A stretch of 41,107 bases of DNA from an uncultured Candidatus Poseidoniales archaeon. GTDB lineage: Archaea; Thermoplasmatota; Poseidoniia; Poseidoniales; Poseidoniaceae. Below, piece after piece: positions 23,419 through 31,930 of this stretch (position 1 is its first letter; every line of letters starts with the position of its first letter). Under the pieces are notes generated by a model, which searched no databases, was not told the DNA's origin, and saw only the letters and a program-made list of their open reading frames with translations. The stretch covers positions 1 to 41,107 of the forward strand of contig CACODE010000014.1 in the NCBI GenBank assembly GCA_902625885.1. Reading direction: 5' to 3'. Made by a program: the position numbers and the translations under genes.

Positions 23419-24168
23419 ATGCGCCAACCCCTACCACGTGTGCCAAAGGACCGCATTGCGGTCATCATCGGTGCCAAGGGGGCGACCAGCAAAGCGATTC
23501 GAGAGGCCGCTGGATGCAGGAAGTTCATCATTGATTCCGAATCCGGGGACATCGAGGTTGAATGGGGTGAACCCGGAACTTACGACCCTGTGAAAGCCAT
23601 GAAACTCCCGGACGTGGTGAAAGCCATTGCTCGTGGCATGGCTCCCGACGCCGCCGTTCGTTTGTTGGAAGATGACCATTTCTTTGAGCTGGTGGATCTC
23701 CGAGAATTCGTGGGCAAGCGTTCCAACCAACAACGACGTATACGGGCACGAATCATCGGCAGGCAAGGAAAAATTCGCAAGCTCATTGAACAGTTAACGG
23801 ACACGCAAATCAGCATCTACAATTCAACCGTGGTCTTGGTTGGCGAGGAAAGCGGCCTTTACGCCGCACGCCAAGCGATTGAAATGCTGGCGGGTGGGTC
23901 TGAGCACGGCACCGTTATCGGATTTCTCGAACGGGACCGCAAGCGCGCTCGCTTGGAATCTCGCTCGCTCATCGCCTTTGAGGAACGTCAACCCACCGAT
24001 ACCTCAGCGTCCGGGTTTGAAGGGCTCGTGCCCGGGCTGGCAGAGATATCCCAAGAACGGCGTAACCGTCGCATGAAAGCGGCGCAGGTCGACCCGGAGG
24101 ACGAAGAAGCGGTTGCGGAATTGATGGAACTCGCCGATGACGAAAACATCACCTGGGAAGAGGAATGA
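23419..24168 (+). CDS. Two-KH-domain RNA-binding protein, archaeal Dim2/Pno1-like
   Basis: Eukaryotic Pno1/Dim2 and its archaeal relatives bind pre-rRNA near the 16S 3' end during small-subunit assembly. The N-terminal KH-like domain has the GxxG loop in AVIIGAKGATSKAIREAAG. The second, at about residues 95-155, has RIIGRQGKIRKLIEQLTDTQI and a VVLVGEESGLYAARQAIEML helix. The C-terminal 70 residues are charged and acidic, ending DENITWEEE. The start is set at the ATG at 23419, after the upstream stop. It meets RIO1 tail to tail with no spacer. In many archaea the gene is co-oriented with rio1 and aif1A; here it is on the opposite strand. Confidence 0.88.
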   Translation: MRQPLPRVPKDRIAVIIGAKGATSKAIREAAGCRKFIIDSESGDIEVEWGEPGTYDPVKAMKLPDVVKAIARGMAPDAAVRLLEDDHFFELVDLREFVGKRSNQQRRIRARIIGRQGKIRKLIEQLTDTQISIYNSTVVLVGEESGLYAARQAIEMLAGGSEHGTVIGFLERDRKRARLESRSLIAFEERQPTDTSASGFEGLVPGLAEISQERRNRRMKAAQVDPEDEEAVAELMELADDENITWEEE

Positions 24169-25158
24169 TCACTCCATCAATTCAACCTGCTCAACATCGC
24201 CAAGGTCCATGTTCAGCACCTCATACATCGCATCGGCAAGGTTGACATCCAACGCATTTTTTTGTCCCCATTCAACGAGGCGCGTCACGTCCCTGACCAA
24301 AAATTCCTGAGCTTTTGGGTGGCTATCGACCACGCCCTGGCCCACATCGATAACGCAGGCCTTTCCGTCGTGCCAAAGGATGTTGTAAGGCGAAAAATCT
24401 CCGTGAACCATGTTCGCTTTTTGCCACGAAACGGCAAGGAACCGAAGCAACTGCTCGTAGACCTCTTGAGGCGCTTCCACACCGACGTCCCGCAATTTGG
24501 GCGACGGTGAGGTTGCGCTGCCCACGTAATCCATGACGAGGACGTTCTTGTGAACGCCGTGAGGGTGCGGGACGTTCAATCCCCAACGAGCCAACCGGTT
24601 CAGGTTGCGGTATTCTTTTCGGACCCAAACCTCGACCAAGTCCCGATGCTTTCGGCGAAGACCCGTGAACCGAGGGTCGCCCTCAATGTACTGAATGAGG
24701 TTCTTGAACACGGCGTTTGAGGTGTGAAAAATCTTGACCGCCACGGGCTCTCCTGCGAGGTTTGTGCCGTGAAACACGTGAGCCTCTTTGCCCCTTGCGA
24801 CCGGGAAGTCGAGCGTGTCAATGACGCCGGACTTCATCATCTTGTACAGCGCCATCAGGGTTAGGCGGTCAAAGACCTGGTCAAACACCCGACGATCGAC
24901 CCAGTCGTATGTTCCCGTACCCATCGCACCCTGAATTTTGGCCTCGATGTTGCGAAACATGGTGTTGTACCGTTCCTCTTTCATCCATTCATAGCGACCT
25001 TGCCGATCGTTCAAGCCACGAAGAAATTCGTTCTGCTCGAAGCGGTGGTGTTCAGCATCAAGGCGGGCTGCTTTGCTCTTGTGCTGTTTTTTCTTCCTTG
25101 ATTTGCGTCCTTTGCGGGGGCGACCGGCGAGCTCTTCCCAGTCGTCGTCATTGACCAT
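24169..25158 (-). CDS. rio1: RIO1-type serine protein kinase
   Basis: An atypical protein kinase involved in small ribosomal subunit maturation. A basic N-terminal tail (GRKSRKKKQHKSKA) precedes the RIO1 domain. The RIO nucleotide loop is ARGKEAHVFHG, with the ATP-binding Lys in AVKIF (about 142). The catalytic loop is VHGDFSPYNILW (Asp254, Asn259) and the metal-binding loop VIDVGQG (Asp271). The flexible loop residues KHRDLVEVWVRKEYRNL are typical of RIO1 rather than RIO2, and no N-terminal winged helix is present. 329 residues is slightly long because of the N-terminal tail. It follows aIF1A by 17 nt, forming an operon with it. Confidence 0.94.
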   Translation of the reverse strand: MVNDDDWEELAGRPRKGRKSRKKKQHKSKAARLDAEHHRFEQNEFLRGLNDRQGRYEWMKEERYNTMFRNIEAKIQGAMGTGTYDWVDRRVFDQVFDRLTLMALYKMMKSGVIDTLDFPVARGKEAHVFHGTNLAGEPVAVKIFHTSNAVFKNLIQYIEGDPRFTGLRRKHRDLVEVWVRKEYRNLNRLARWGLNVPHPHGVHKNVLVMDYVGSATSPSPKLRDVGVEAPQEVYEQLLRFLAVSWQKANMVHGDFSPYNILWHDGKACVIDVGQGVVDSHPKAQEFLVRDVTRLVEWGQKNALDVNLADAMYEVLNMDLGDVEQVELME

Positions 25159-25175
25159 AATCCGACCTCATCGCT

Positions 25176-25886
25176 TCAAGCAAACAGGGCATCGACGTCG
25201 GCGTCGTCATCGTCGTCTTCGGGTTCTTCCTCAACGGCGGGCTCGCTCGGTGTCGTGTCTTCTTCACCGACCGCTTCGGCAGGTGCTTCGCCCTCATCAT
25301 CGTCGGCAAAGAGGTCGTCCCCCTCATCATCGTCAGCAAACAGGTCGTCGCTGTCATCGTCAGCAAACAGGTCGTCGCCCTCGTCATCGTCAGCAAACAG
25401 GTCGTCGCTGTCATCGTCAGCATCGTCTTCAACAGGTGCCTCGTCTTCATCATCGGCCGTGTTGCCGGAAGCAAAGAGGTCGTCGTGTTCTCCATCGTCG
25501 TCGAGTGAGACGCCCATGCCAAACATGTCGACATCGTCAGGAAGAACGCCTTTTCTCGAGAGGTACATCGCTTGGGTTTTGGTGTAGCGGTGCTTGACGT
25601 CGGCCTTTGAATCTTGGAAATCCCAAGGCCACACGATGATGAGATCGCCTTCCCTGACCCACTGACGACGGCGCATTTTTCCAGGAATACGCGCCATCCG
25701 GGTCTCGCCGTCCTCACAGAGCACGGTTACACGGCGTCCACCCAGAATTTGGGAGGCAAGGGCGAACATTTCGTTGACTTTTTTGTTCGGCATTTTGACA
25801 CGGATTTTGCCGTCGCTAGCATTTTCAGGACTCTCAAGACGTGCGAGTTCTTCGACGTCCACTTTTTCCTCAAATCTGCGACCCAA
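25176..25886 (-). CDS. eif1A: Translation initiation factor aIF1A with long acidic DDLF-repeat tail
   Basis: Residues about 25-110 are the S1/OB-fold initiation factor: GGRRVTVLCEDGETRMARIPGKM, RRRQWVREGDLIIVWPWDF and KADVKHRYTKTQ, all hallmarks of a/eIF1A, which binds the A site of the small subunit. Archaeal aIF1A is normally about 100-115 residues; this one has 236. The added 120 residues are acidic and contain DDLF at about 135, 161, 171, 180 and 190, and end DVDALFA. The start is a TTG at 25886 with GGTGA seven bases upstream; no suitable ATG precedes the domain. It is co-transcribed with rio1. Confidence 0.93.
   Translation of the reverse strand: MGRRFEEKVDVEELARLESPENASDGKIRVKMPNKKVNEMFALASQILGGRRVTVLCEDGETRMARIPGKMRRRQWVREGDLIIVWPWDFQDSKADVKHRYTKTQAMYLSRKGVLPDDVDMFGMGVSLDDDGEHDDLFASGNTADDEDEAPVEDDADDDSDDLFADDDEGDDLFADDDSDDLFADDDEGDDLFADDDEGEAPAEAVGEEDTTPSEPAVEEEPEDDDDDADVDALFA
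25290..25406 (-). repeat. In-gene tandem repeat encoding DDLFADDD(S/EG) units
   Basis: Four consecutive units of 27 or 30 bases in the 3' part of the aIF1A gene encode DDLFADDDEG or DDLFADDDS. DNA identity between units is very high (the + strand phrase TCGTCAGCAAACAGGTCGTC recurs), indicating recent duplication or slippage. The frame is preserved throughout. Confidence 0.9.
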
Positions 25887-25965
25887 TCAGTCTCACCTGC
25901 CTATGCGAGTGGCCGACCCTTCTTGAAGGCACCACCCAAAACGGGGGCACAAACGGGGCCGAGGC

Positions 25966-27681
25966 TCACCAAGCACCGACGAGCGCATTGGCGGCCGATT
26001 CGCACAACGCGATGAGTTGGCCAGCGCCGACACCAAAGTACACCGTGGTCAAAACGCACAAAACAATCGCAAACCGAACCGACCTTCCTGCCGGTAGCGG
26101 ACCGGTGCGGCCTTCTTCGGGTTCATGGAAGTACATGACGAGGCCGATGCGGAGGTAATAGAACACGGAGATGGCGGAGTTGATGACCATCAAGAGCGCC
26201 AGGTACCAAACCCAGTGAATGTCGGCGAAGCTCAGGTCGGTGGCAACTACGTCGAGAAGAGCGACCTTGACGATGCCCATAATGACCAGCAGTTTCGAGA
26301 CGAAACCGGAGAGTGGCGGGACGCCGGCAAGCGACATCATGAACACAAACATGGCCACGGCCAAGAAGGGATCTCGTTTGGCAAGGCCGCCAAGCGATGA
26401 AAGGGTGTGGCCGCCTTTCTCGGCCTCGAGCAGGGAGAGGACAAGGAAAGCGCCGAGTTTGAAACAAACGAGGACCGCGAGGTGGAACACGAGGGCCGTT
26501 ACGACCGCAAGGGCTGCGTCGTTGCTCGAGTCAACATAGCCGCTTTCCCAGTTGAGCGCCCCAATGGCGGTGATGGCGGCCAGCATGTAGCCGGCATGCG
26601 CCACCGAGGAGTAGGCAAGCATGCGCTTTGGGTTGGTTGAACCAAGGGCGGCGAGATTGCCCCAGGTCATGGTGATGACCGACAAAACACCCAGGGCGAT
26701 GAGCCAGACCGCTGAACCGTCGGTCGCTTCGGGGGAAGCGACCACCAGCAAGATGCGCAACAAGCCGAGCACGCCCATGGCTTTGCTGGCGGTTGCAAGC
26801 ACACCCGCTATCGGAGCAGCAGCGCCCGCATAGGCGTCAGGAGCTGCAAAGTGGAACGGTGCGGCACTGACCTTGAAACCGAAACCGACGAGGAGCAAAC
26901 CGAGGGCAATCAGCGGGAGAGGTTCCAAACCGTTCTCGGCAAAGGCGACGGAAAGGTCCGCAAACTGCAAGGAGCCCGACCAGAGGTAAAGAAGCGACAA
27001 ACCGTACAAACCGACGCCAGAAGCGACCGAACCCACGATGAAATACTTCATTCCAGCCTCGGTACCCTCTCGACTTTCCTTGATGAAGGCCACCAAAACA
27101 TAGGTCGAAAACGAAGCCAGTTCCAGGCCGATGAACAGCATGAACAAATCTTGAGCCAAAGCCACGATGGACATGCCAAGACCTGTGGTGATGAGGAGAA
27201 TGTAGAAGTCGATTTGGCGGCGGTTGTTGTACAGGCCGTTCGGGCTTCTGTCGGCTCGACTCGTTGCTGGAAACCGGTTCACTGAGGCAGCGCTGGCGAG
27301 CGCCAAGGCGCCAAAGAAAATGAGTTCAAACATTCGGCTGAACTCGTCGACCTTCAGCATGGGGGTGCCACCGGGCGTGACGATTTCCGTTCGCGCCATG
27401 CCGTTGACAAACGACACACCACAGAGGAGGAAAGCGATGGAAAAGAACACGGTCGCCAGCAAACCCGGCAGGCGAGGATCGCTCTCGAGGTTTCGCCGTT
27501 TGCCGCCGAAGAACCACGGCAGGCGTACTTGCGTGAGCGGTATTCGGAACGTTGCATCGCCCATGTTGGGCACGATCATCAGCGTGAAGAGACCGATGAT
27601 CAACACAAATTCAGGAGCGAGGGCGGTGATCAGGTCGCTGCCCTGAGAAAAGGGTTCAACCGTGGAAACGTGACCGCTCAT
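25966..27681 (-). CDS. nuoN: NADH-quinone oxidoreductase-like complex, subunit N
   Basis: An antiporter-like proton-pumping membrane subunit, last gene of the nuo operon. It has about 14 hydrophobic helices with family motifs: LFIGLELASFSTYVLVAF with the key Glu of TM5, EAGMKYFIVGSVASGVGLYGLSL with the Lys of TM7, and KRMLAYSSVAHAGYMLA, the quinone/Mrp antiporter signature. The ATG at 27681 follows GGAGGTGG and begins one base after the nuoM stop; a GTG at 27693 is less likely. About 571 residues, longer than E. coli NuoN (about 485), mostly through a 60-70 residue N-terminal loop containing FGGKRRNLESDPRL. No interrupting frameshift is seen. Confidence 0.93.
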   Translation of the reverse strand: MSGHVSTVEPFSQGSDLITALAPEFVLIIGLFTLMIVPNMGDATFRIPLTQVRLPWFFGGKRRNLESDPRLPGLLATVFFSIAFLLCGVSFVNGMARTEIVTPGGTPMLKVDEFSRMFELIFFGALALASAASVNRFPATSRADRSPNGLYNNRRQIDFYILLITTGLGMSIVALAQDLFMLFIGLELASFSTYVLVAFIKESREGTEAGMKYFIVGSVASGVGLYGLSLLYLWSGSLQFADLSVAFAENGLEPLPLIALGLLLVGFGFKVSAAPFHFAAPDAYAGAAAPIAGVLATASKAMGVLGLLRILLVVASPEATDGSAVWLIALGVLSVITMTWGNLAALGSTNPKRMLAYSSVAHAGYMLAAITAIGALNWESGYVDSSNDAALAVVTALVFHLAVLVCFKLGAFLVLSLLEAEKGGHTLSSLGGLAKRDPFLAVAMFVFMMSLAGVPPLSGFVSKLLVIMGIVKVALLDVVATDLSFADIHWVWYLALLMVINSAISVFYYLRIGLVMYFHEPEEGRTGPLPAGRSVRFAIVLCVLTTVYFGVGAGQLIALCESAANALVGAW

Positions 27682-27682
27682 T

Positions 27683-29338
27683 TCACTGGCCACCTCCTGT
27701 CAAAATCGGTATCAGGAAGGCATCAAAGAAGTCCAAAGTCCAGTCGTGCATCATGTCGAGCGCTATCCACGGCATCACGCCGAAGAGGATGGTGAACGCC
27801 GCCATGATGAGCATCGCGCCTTTTTCCGCATCGCTGATGTCGGGCACGGCTTCACCGTGCAGGCTCTCTGGCGGTTGCGTTTCGTCGCCGCCCTCAAAGA
27901 TGGTTCGCTGCATCGACCAGAGGTAATACGCCGCCGTGACGGCGAGAACAAAGGCTGGACCCACCATCCAAAGCACGCTCCAGCCCTCTGAGGAAAGGAA
28001 ATGCCACAAAGCGAGGAACATCATGAGTTCGGCCACGAAGCCGGCCAGCAGCGGCAAGCCCAAGGATGCCATCCAAGCGAACATCATGGACGTGGCGAGC
28101 CAAGGTGAATGCTTGGCCATGCCCCGCATGGCCCCGATTTCCATGCTGTGATAGTGGTGCTTGAACGCACCGCAAACAGCGAACAACATCGGGCTGATGA
28201 TGCCGTGGGCGAACATCATGAACAGGGCGGCCGCCCAGCCAAGCGGCTGCATGGTGGCGATACCGATGAGGATGACACCCATGTGCGAAACAGAGGAGTA
28301 AGCCACCATTTTCTTGAGGTTGGTCTGCCCGAGACAGACCACCGCACCCCAAACCAACGAGACCATCCCGAACGTCAAGAGCCAAAACTGGAAGTGTTGA
28401 GCGGCGTGAGGGAACAACGCCAATGGCAGCCTAAACATGCCGTAAGCCCCCATCTTGAGCATCACACCGGCCAGCAACATGGAACCGCCAGTGGGCGCCT
28501 GAACGTGAGCGTCGGGCAGCCAAGTGTGGAACGGCACCGAAGGCAGTTTCACCAAGAAACCAACCATCAACATGATGAAGAGGATTTTCTGCAGGCTTTC
28601 GCCAAGGAACCATTCGCCAGAGGCGTTGGCGCTTTGAGCGTGGGCGATCAAGGTTGGAATGTCAAAGGTTCGACCCGTCCACTTACCGGCGTGCGGCAAG
28701 TCCTCGGGCTGAAGGAAGTACACGGTGACGAGGCCAAGCAACATGATGACCGAGGCCGTGAACGTATAGATGAAGAACTTCTGAGAAGCGTATTTTCGGT
28801 CTTTTCCACCCCACTTCAGGATGAGGAAGAACATGGGAATCAACGTCAATTCCCAGAAAACGTAGAACATGAAGAGGTCAAGGGAAACAAACACACCGAT
28901 GAGGGCACCACCCATCAGCAAAATCAGCGGGAAGTAGGTTGCGGCGTTTTTCTCGTGCCAGGTAGCCACGATGGTGATGGGCAGCAAAAAGGTGGTCAGC
29001 CACACCATGGGGAAGGACAGCGCGTCCATGCCGACGGTCCAGTGGATGCCCAGCGATTCGATCCAATCGTACCGTTCGTAGTAGTTCAACTGCGAAAAAT
29101 TGAGACCGGTCCAATCGTGCATGTCGCCAATGAAGTTCGCTCCTATGAACATGGCCGTCGTGAGCGCCAACATGACCAGCGAAATCACGAGAGAAACGAG
29201 GCGAATGTTGCCTCCGATGTGTTCTTTTGCCGCTGGCGAAAGGCGGGCCACAAAGGCCAACAAGACAAGGCTGCTGAAGATGGGCAGCGCCACCAGCGGC
29301 AGGGAAATCCAGTCCGTCGTCAAGCGACCAACCCCCAT
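27683..29338 (-). CDS. nuoM: NADH-quinone oxidoreductase-like complex, subunit M
   Basis: An antiporter-like proton-translocating subunit. Motifs are FYVFWELTLIPMFFLILKWGG (TM5 Glu), ASQKFFIYTFTASVIMLLGL (TM7 Lys), VKLPSVPFHTWLPDAHVQAPTGGSMLLAGV (the most conserved stretch of the family) and LKKMVAYSSVSHMGVIL. The C-terminal Gly-rich tail ends GGGQ. 551 residues. The ATG at 29338 lies 19 nt inside the 3' end of nuoL; a TTG at 29323 overlapping the nuoL stop is an alternative. Same strand and no gap to either neighbour, so clearly operonic. Confidence 0.94.
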   Translation of the reverse strand: MGVGRLTTDWISLPLVALPIFSSLVLLAFVARLSPAAKEHIGGNIRLVSLVISLVMLALTTAMFIGANFIGDMHDWTGLNFSQLNYYERYDWIESLGIHWTVGMDALSFPMVWLTTFLLPITIVATWHEKNAATYFPLILLMGGALIGVFVSLDLFMFYVFWELTLIPMFFLILKWGGKDRKYASQKFFIYTFTASVIMLLGLVTVYFLQPEDLPHAGKWTGRTFDIPTLIAHAQSANASGEWFLGESLQKILFIMLMVGFLVKLPSVPFHTWLPDAHVQAPTGGSMLLAGVMLKMGAYGMFRLPLALFPHAAQHFQFWLLTFGMVSLVWGAVVCLGQTNLKKMVAYSSVSHMGVILIGIATMQPLGWAAALFMMFAHGIISPMLFAVCGAFKHHYHSMEIGAMRGMAKHSPWLATSMMFAWMASLGLPLLAGFVAELMMFLALWHFLSSEGWSVLWMVGPAFVLAVTAAYYLWSMQRTIFEGGDETQPPESLHGEAVPDISDAEKGAMLIMAAFTILFGVMPWIALDMMHDWTLDFFDAFLIPILTGGGQ

Positions 29339-31920
29339 ATCATCGAGAAGAGCGCCAGCGTGCCCACGGCGGCCATCAGGATGTAATCACGTGCCGAACC
29401 CGTGGTCAACGCACGCAACTTGGTCGAGAGTTGTTGCGAGGTCCTCTCGATGGTTTTGATGGTGCCGTCGATGACACCAGAATCCGCCTCTGCGGCCTTG
29501 AACGAGAAGGCTGCGACAATTTTCAGCATCGCCATATCGTAATAGTGGTCGAAATAGAGCCGGTTCGAAAGCGCCGTTGAAAAGCCGGATTGAGCAAAGG
29601 ACGTGTTGTCCCAGTGGTACCGACCCTTGATGGCGGCGTTGACCGCAACCACAGGGGCAAACCACGGCATGAGTTTCTCGCCTTCGTTGAGCTTGCCACC
29701 GTACAGCGACAGCGCCAATCCAGGACCGACCAGAGCGGCGAGGAAAATGGCGATGTAGGTCAAGATGAAGAAGCGTGTGTCCTCGTTAGCAAAGGCGTGC
29801 CCGAGTTCGTACACGAGGCCTTCAACGAAACTCTTCTTGCCGTTAAAGAACGGTTCGTAGGTCACATCGGGAGCCCAGTGCGTAAAGCCCATGCTCGCCA
29901 GAACGATGCCACCCAGGCTGAAGAAGGTCAGAACGAACAACGGGATTTTGATCCACGTGTTGGTGGGGTGGACGTGTTCGGCGACCTCTGTCTTCGGAGG
30001 GCCAGCAAACGTCTTCAGCCACATTCTGGACATGTAGAAACCGGTCATCGCCGCACCGAGCAGGACGCACATCGCTGGATAGATGAAGCGCGGGTCAGTA
30101 AAGGCAACGCGCCACGTGTTGGCGATGATGCCTTCCTTCGACCAAAAACCACCGATGAGCGGGAACCCCATGATGGACAGCGAACCGACCAACATCGCCG
30201 TGGCCGTAAGCGGCATTTTTGATGCCAGGCCTCCCATGTTGTCCATGGATTGAGCGTCGAACTCGTCGTGGTGGTCGTCGTGGTGGTCGTCGTGGTGGTC
30301 GTCTTTCCCAGCCAATGAAGCCAAATGGATGCGGCCAAGCGACACCTCGAGTTCCGGGACGTTGATGCGGCCGTTGCCGTCCATGTCAAGCGCTTTCATC
30401 AGCGGCTCCATTTCCCAAGGCGGCAGGTCGGCAATATCGGATTCTTTGAGCGCTCTTTGGAACTCGTACGTGTCCACTTCACCGGACTGGTCGAGATCGA
30501 TGGCGTTGAAGAAGCCGAACACGGACTGCCCGGTTTCCTGCAAGTAATTGGCAAGCATCAGCAACTCTTCGGGGGCGGGCTCGTGATGGTCGTCGTGGTG
30601 ATCGTCGTGATGATGGAGGTGATGGTGGGCGTGGTGCACTTCGTGAATGACCGCTCCGCTCGCCATGAAGAGCATGCCCTTGGCCATGGCGTGGTTGAAC
30701 AGGTGGAAGAGCGCTGCACCAAAGGCCACGATGACGATGCCGTGTGCTTTGTAATCGTGGTGCCAGTCAAGGGTGTTCGCCAGGTAGAGCGCTGCGCCCA
30801 AGCCGGTGAAGATGTAAGCGAGTTGCGACATCGTCGAGTATGCGAGGACCTTCTTCAGGTCGTGTTGAACGAACGCAATGGACGCCGCCATCACGGCCGT
30901 GGTGCCACCGATGGCTGCGATGATGAACGCCAAATCCGTCAGTTCGCCATGGAGGTAGTCCGAGCCAAAGAAGGGGAACATGCGGGCCACGAGGTAAAGC
31001 CCGGCGTTGACCATCGTTGCGGCGTGGATGAGGGCGGAGACGGGCGTAGGGCCCTCCATGGCGTCGGGCAACCACACGTGAAGCGGGAACTGCGCGGATT
31101 TGCCAACCGCCCCAATGAACATCAACCCGAGGGCCCAGGCAAGGGTTCCCGTGCTGCTCTTGGCAACTTCCTTGATGTTAGCATCGTCAAAGACCACGGC
31201 GTAATCCAGGCCGCCCTGCCCAGCACCTGCGTAGGGGTTGAACAGCGTCCACAACATCGCCAAGCCGACCATCAGGAAGACGTCGCCCACCCGGGTGGTC
31301 AGGAAGGCTTTCTTGGCGGCGTAAGCGGCGCTGGGTCGTTCGTAGTAGAACCCGATGAGCAGATAGGAACAAAGCCCCATCAGTTCCCAGAAAATGAACA
31401 GCCAGAGGAACGAATCGGCCAGAACCATGCCGAGCATGCCGGAACAGAACAGAACGAATTCTGCGTAGAAGCGGTGATTGCGGTTGTCGTTGATGGGGTC
31501 GGTGTTCATGTAGCCGACGGCAAAGAGGTTGATGAGAAGGCAAAGGAAGGAAGCGATGAACAGCAACATCACGGTGATGTGGTCAACGTAGATGCCAAAA
31601 CCGAGGGTCAGCGCGGTCGACTTGTTCGTTCCAGACTCCCAAACGGCGGATGTAAACCACGTCCAGCCTTCGGAATCCGCCAGACCGGCGCCGCCGATGA
31701 AGTCCGACACCAGCCACAAGGCGAAGCAGAGGCTTCCCGCCATGACGGGCAGCGCGATGAGGCCGCCTTCCTTGAGACGGTTTTTCCAGAAATCCTTCCC
31801 GTTGAACACCTTGCCGAAAAAGAGGATGAACGGGAAAGCAAGCATCGGCAGCAGCACGATAAGGGGGGCGTAATCCACCGCAGCGGTGTGAACGAGTTCC
31901 TTTGCCTCTGAACCAGCCAT
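29320..31920 (-). CDS. nuoL: NADH-quinone oxidoreductase-like complex, subunit L, with EF-hand insertion
   Basis: The largest antiporter-like subunit, with the lateral-helix C-terminus. The core is normal: WELMGLCSYLLIGFYYERPS, AKKAFLTTRVGDVFLMVGL, QFPLHVWLPDAMEGPTPVSA, LKKVLAYSTMSQLAY and HAMAKGMLFMASGAVIHE. Directly after that helix, about 130 extra residues appear before NMGGLASKMPLT. They comprise a His-rich stretch (about 428-446), an EF-hand loop DLDQSGEVDTYE, a second loop DMDGNGRINVPE and a second His/Asp-rich stretch (about 540-552). The insertion keeps the frame and is absent from ordinary NuoL (about 610 residues; here 866). The ATG at 31920 follows GAGGTGGGG; a GTG at 31929 is an alternative. 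Confidence 0.94.
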   Translation of the reverse strand: MAGSEAKELVHTAAVDYAPLIVLLPMLAFPFILFFGKVFNGKDFWKNRLKEGGLIALPVMAGSLCFALWLVSDFIGGAGLADSEGWTWFTSAVWESGTNKSTALTLGFGIYVDHITVMLLFIASFLCLLINLFAVGYMNTDPINDNRNHRFYAEFVLFCSGMLGMVLADSFLWLFIFWELMGLCSYLLIGFYYERPSAAYAAKKAFLTTRVGDVFLMVGLAMLWTLFNPYAGAGQGGLDYAVVFDDANIKEVAKSSTGTLAWALGLMFIGAVGKSAQFPLHVWLPDAMEGPTPVSALIHAATMVNAGLYLVARMFPFFGSDYLHGELTDLAFIIAAIGGTTAVMAASIAFVQHDLKKVLAYSTMSQLAYIFTGLGAALYLANTLDWHHDYKAHGIVIVAFGAALFHLFNHAMAKGMLFMASGAVIHEVHHAHHHLHHHDDHHDDHHEPAPEELLMLANYLQETGQSVFGFFNAIDLDQSGEVDTYEFQRALKESDIADLPPWEMEPLMKALDMDGNGRINVPELEVSLGRIHLASLAGKDDHHDDHHDDHHDEFDAQSMDNMGGLASKMPLTATAMLVGSLSIMGFPLIGGFWSKEGIIANTWRVAFTDPRFIYPAMCVLLGAAMTGFYMSRMWLKTFAGPPKTEVAEHVHPTNTWIKIPLFVLTFFSLGGIVLASMGFTHWAPDVTYEPFFNGKKSFVEGLVYELGHAFANEDTRFFILTYIAIFLAALVGPGLALSLYGGKLNEGEKLMPWFAPVVAVNAAIKGRYHWDNTSFAQSGFSTALSNRLYFDHYYDMAMLKIVAAFSFKAAEADSGVIDGTIKTIERTSQQLSTKLRALTTGSARDYILMAAVGTLALFSMIWGLVA
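30244..30639 (-). other. EF-hand pair and His/Asp-rich insertion within nuoL
   Basis: This segment encodes the insertion described under nuoL. Both 12-residue loops fit the EF-hand consensus: Asp at 1, Asp at 3, Ser or Asn at 5, Gly at 6, Ile/Val at 8, Glu at 12. The loops lie 37 residues apart, as in a paired EF-hand lobe, with helical segments before and after. The flanking His/Asp blocks are encoded by short GTGGTCGTC-type repeats on the + strand. Confidence 0.88.
30261..30303 (-). repeat. Short tandem repeat encoding His-Asp runs in nuoL
   Basis: A 12-base unit, GTGGTCGTCGTG on the + strand, repeats about three and a half times and encodes DHHDDHHDDHH. A related but less regular block lies at about 30585-30635. 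Both border the EF-hand module. Confidence 0.8.
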
Positions 31921-31930
31921 GCCCCCCACC

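Noticed and set aside
25290-25406. Regular repeats that might suggest a CRISPR array
   Set aside because: Repeats are contiguous, in frame and encode DDLFADDD units; there are no unique spacers of constant length.
25887-25965. Gap between aIF1A and nuoN as a possible tRNA site
   Set aside because: No cloverleaf, anticodon arm or conserved TTCGA loop could be found on either strand.
28109-29386. Open frame of 425 codons on the + strand opposite nuoM
   Set aside because: Antisense of a conserved membrane protein; composition (His, Glu, Gln, Arg) is what reversed hydrophobic codons give.
30261-30303. GTGGTCGTC repeats as a possible array or regulatory satellite
   Set aside because: They encode His-Asp runs in frame within nuoL, so they are coding repeats.
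30325-31911. Long open frame (528 codons) on the + strand opposite nuoL
   Set aside because: It is fully antisense to a conserved gene. The translation is His/Glu/Gln-rich without domains, and such frames arise from GC-rich codon bias.
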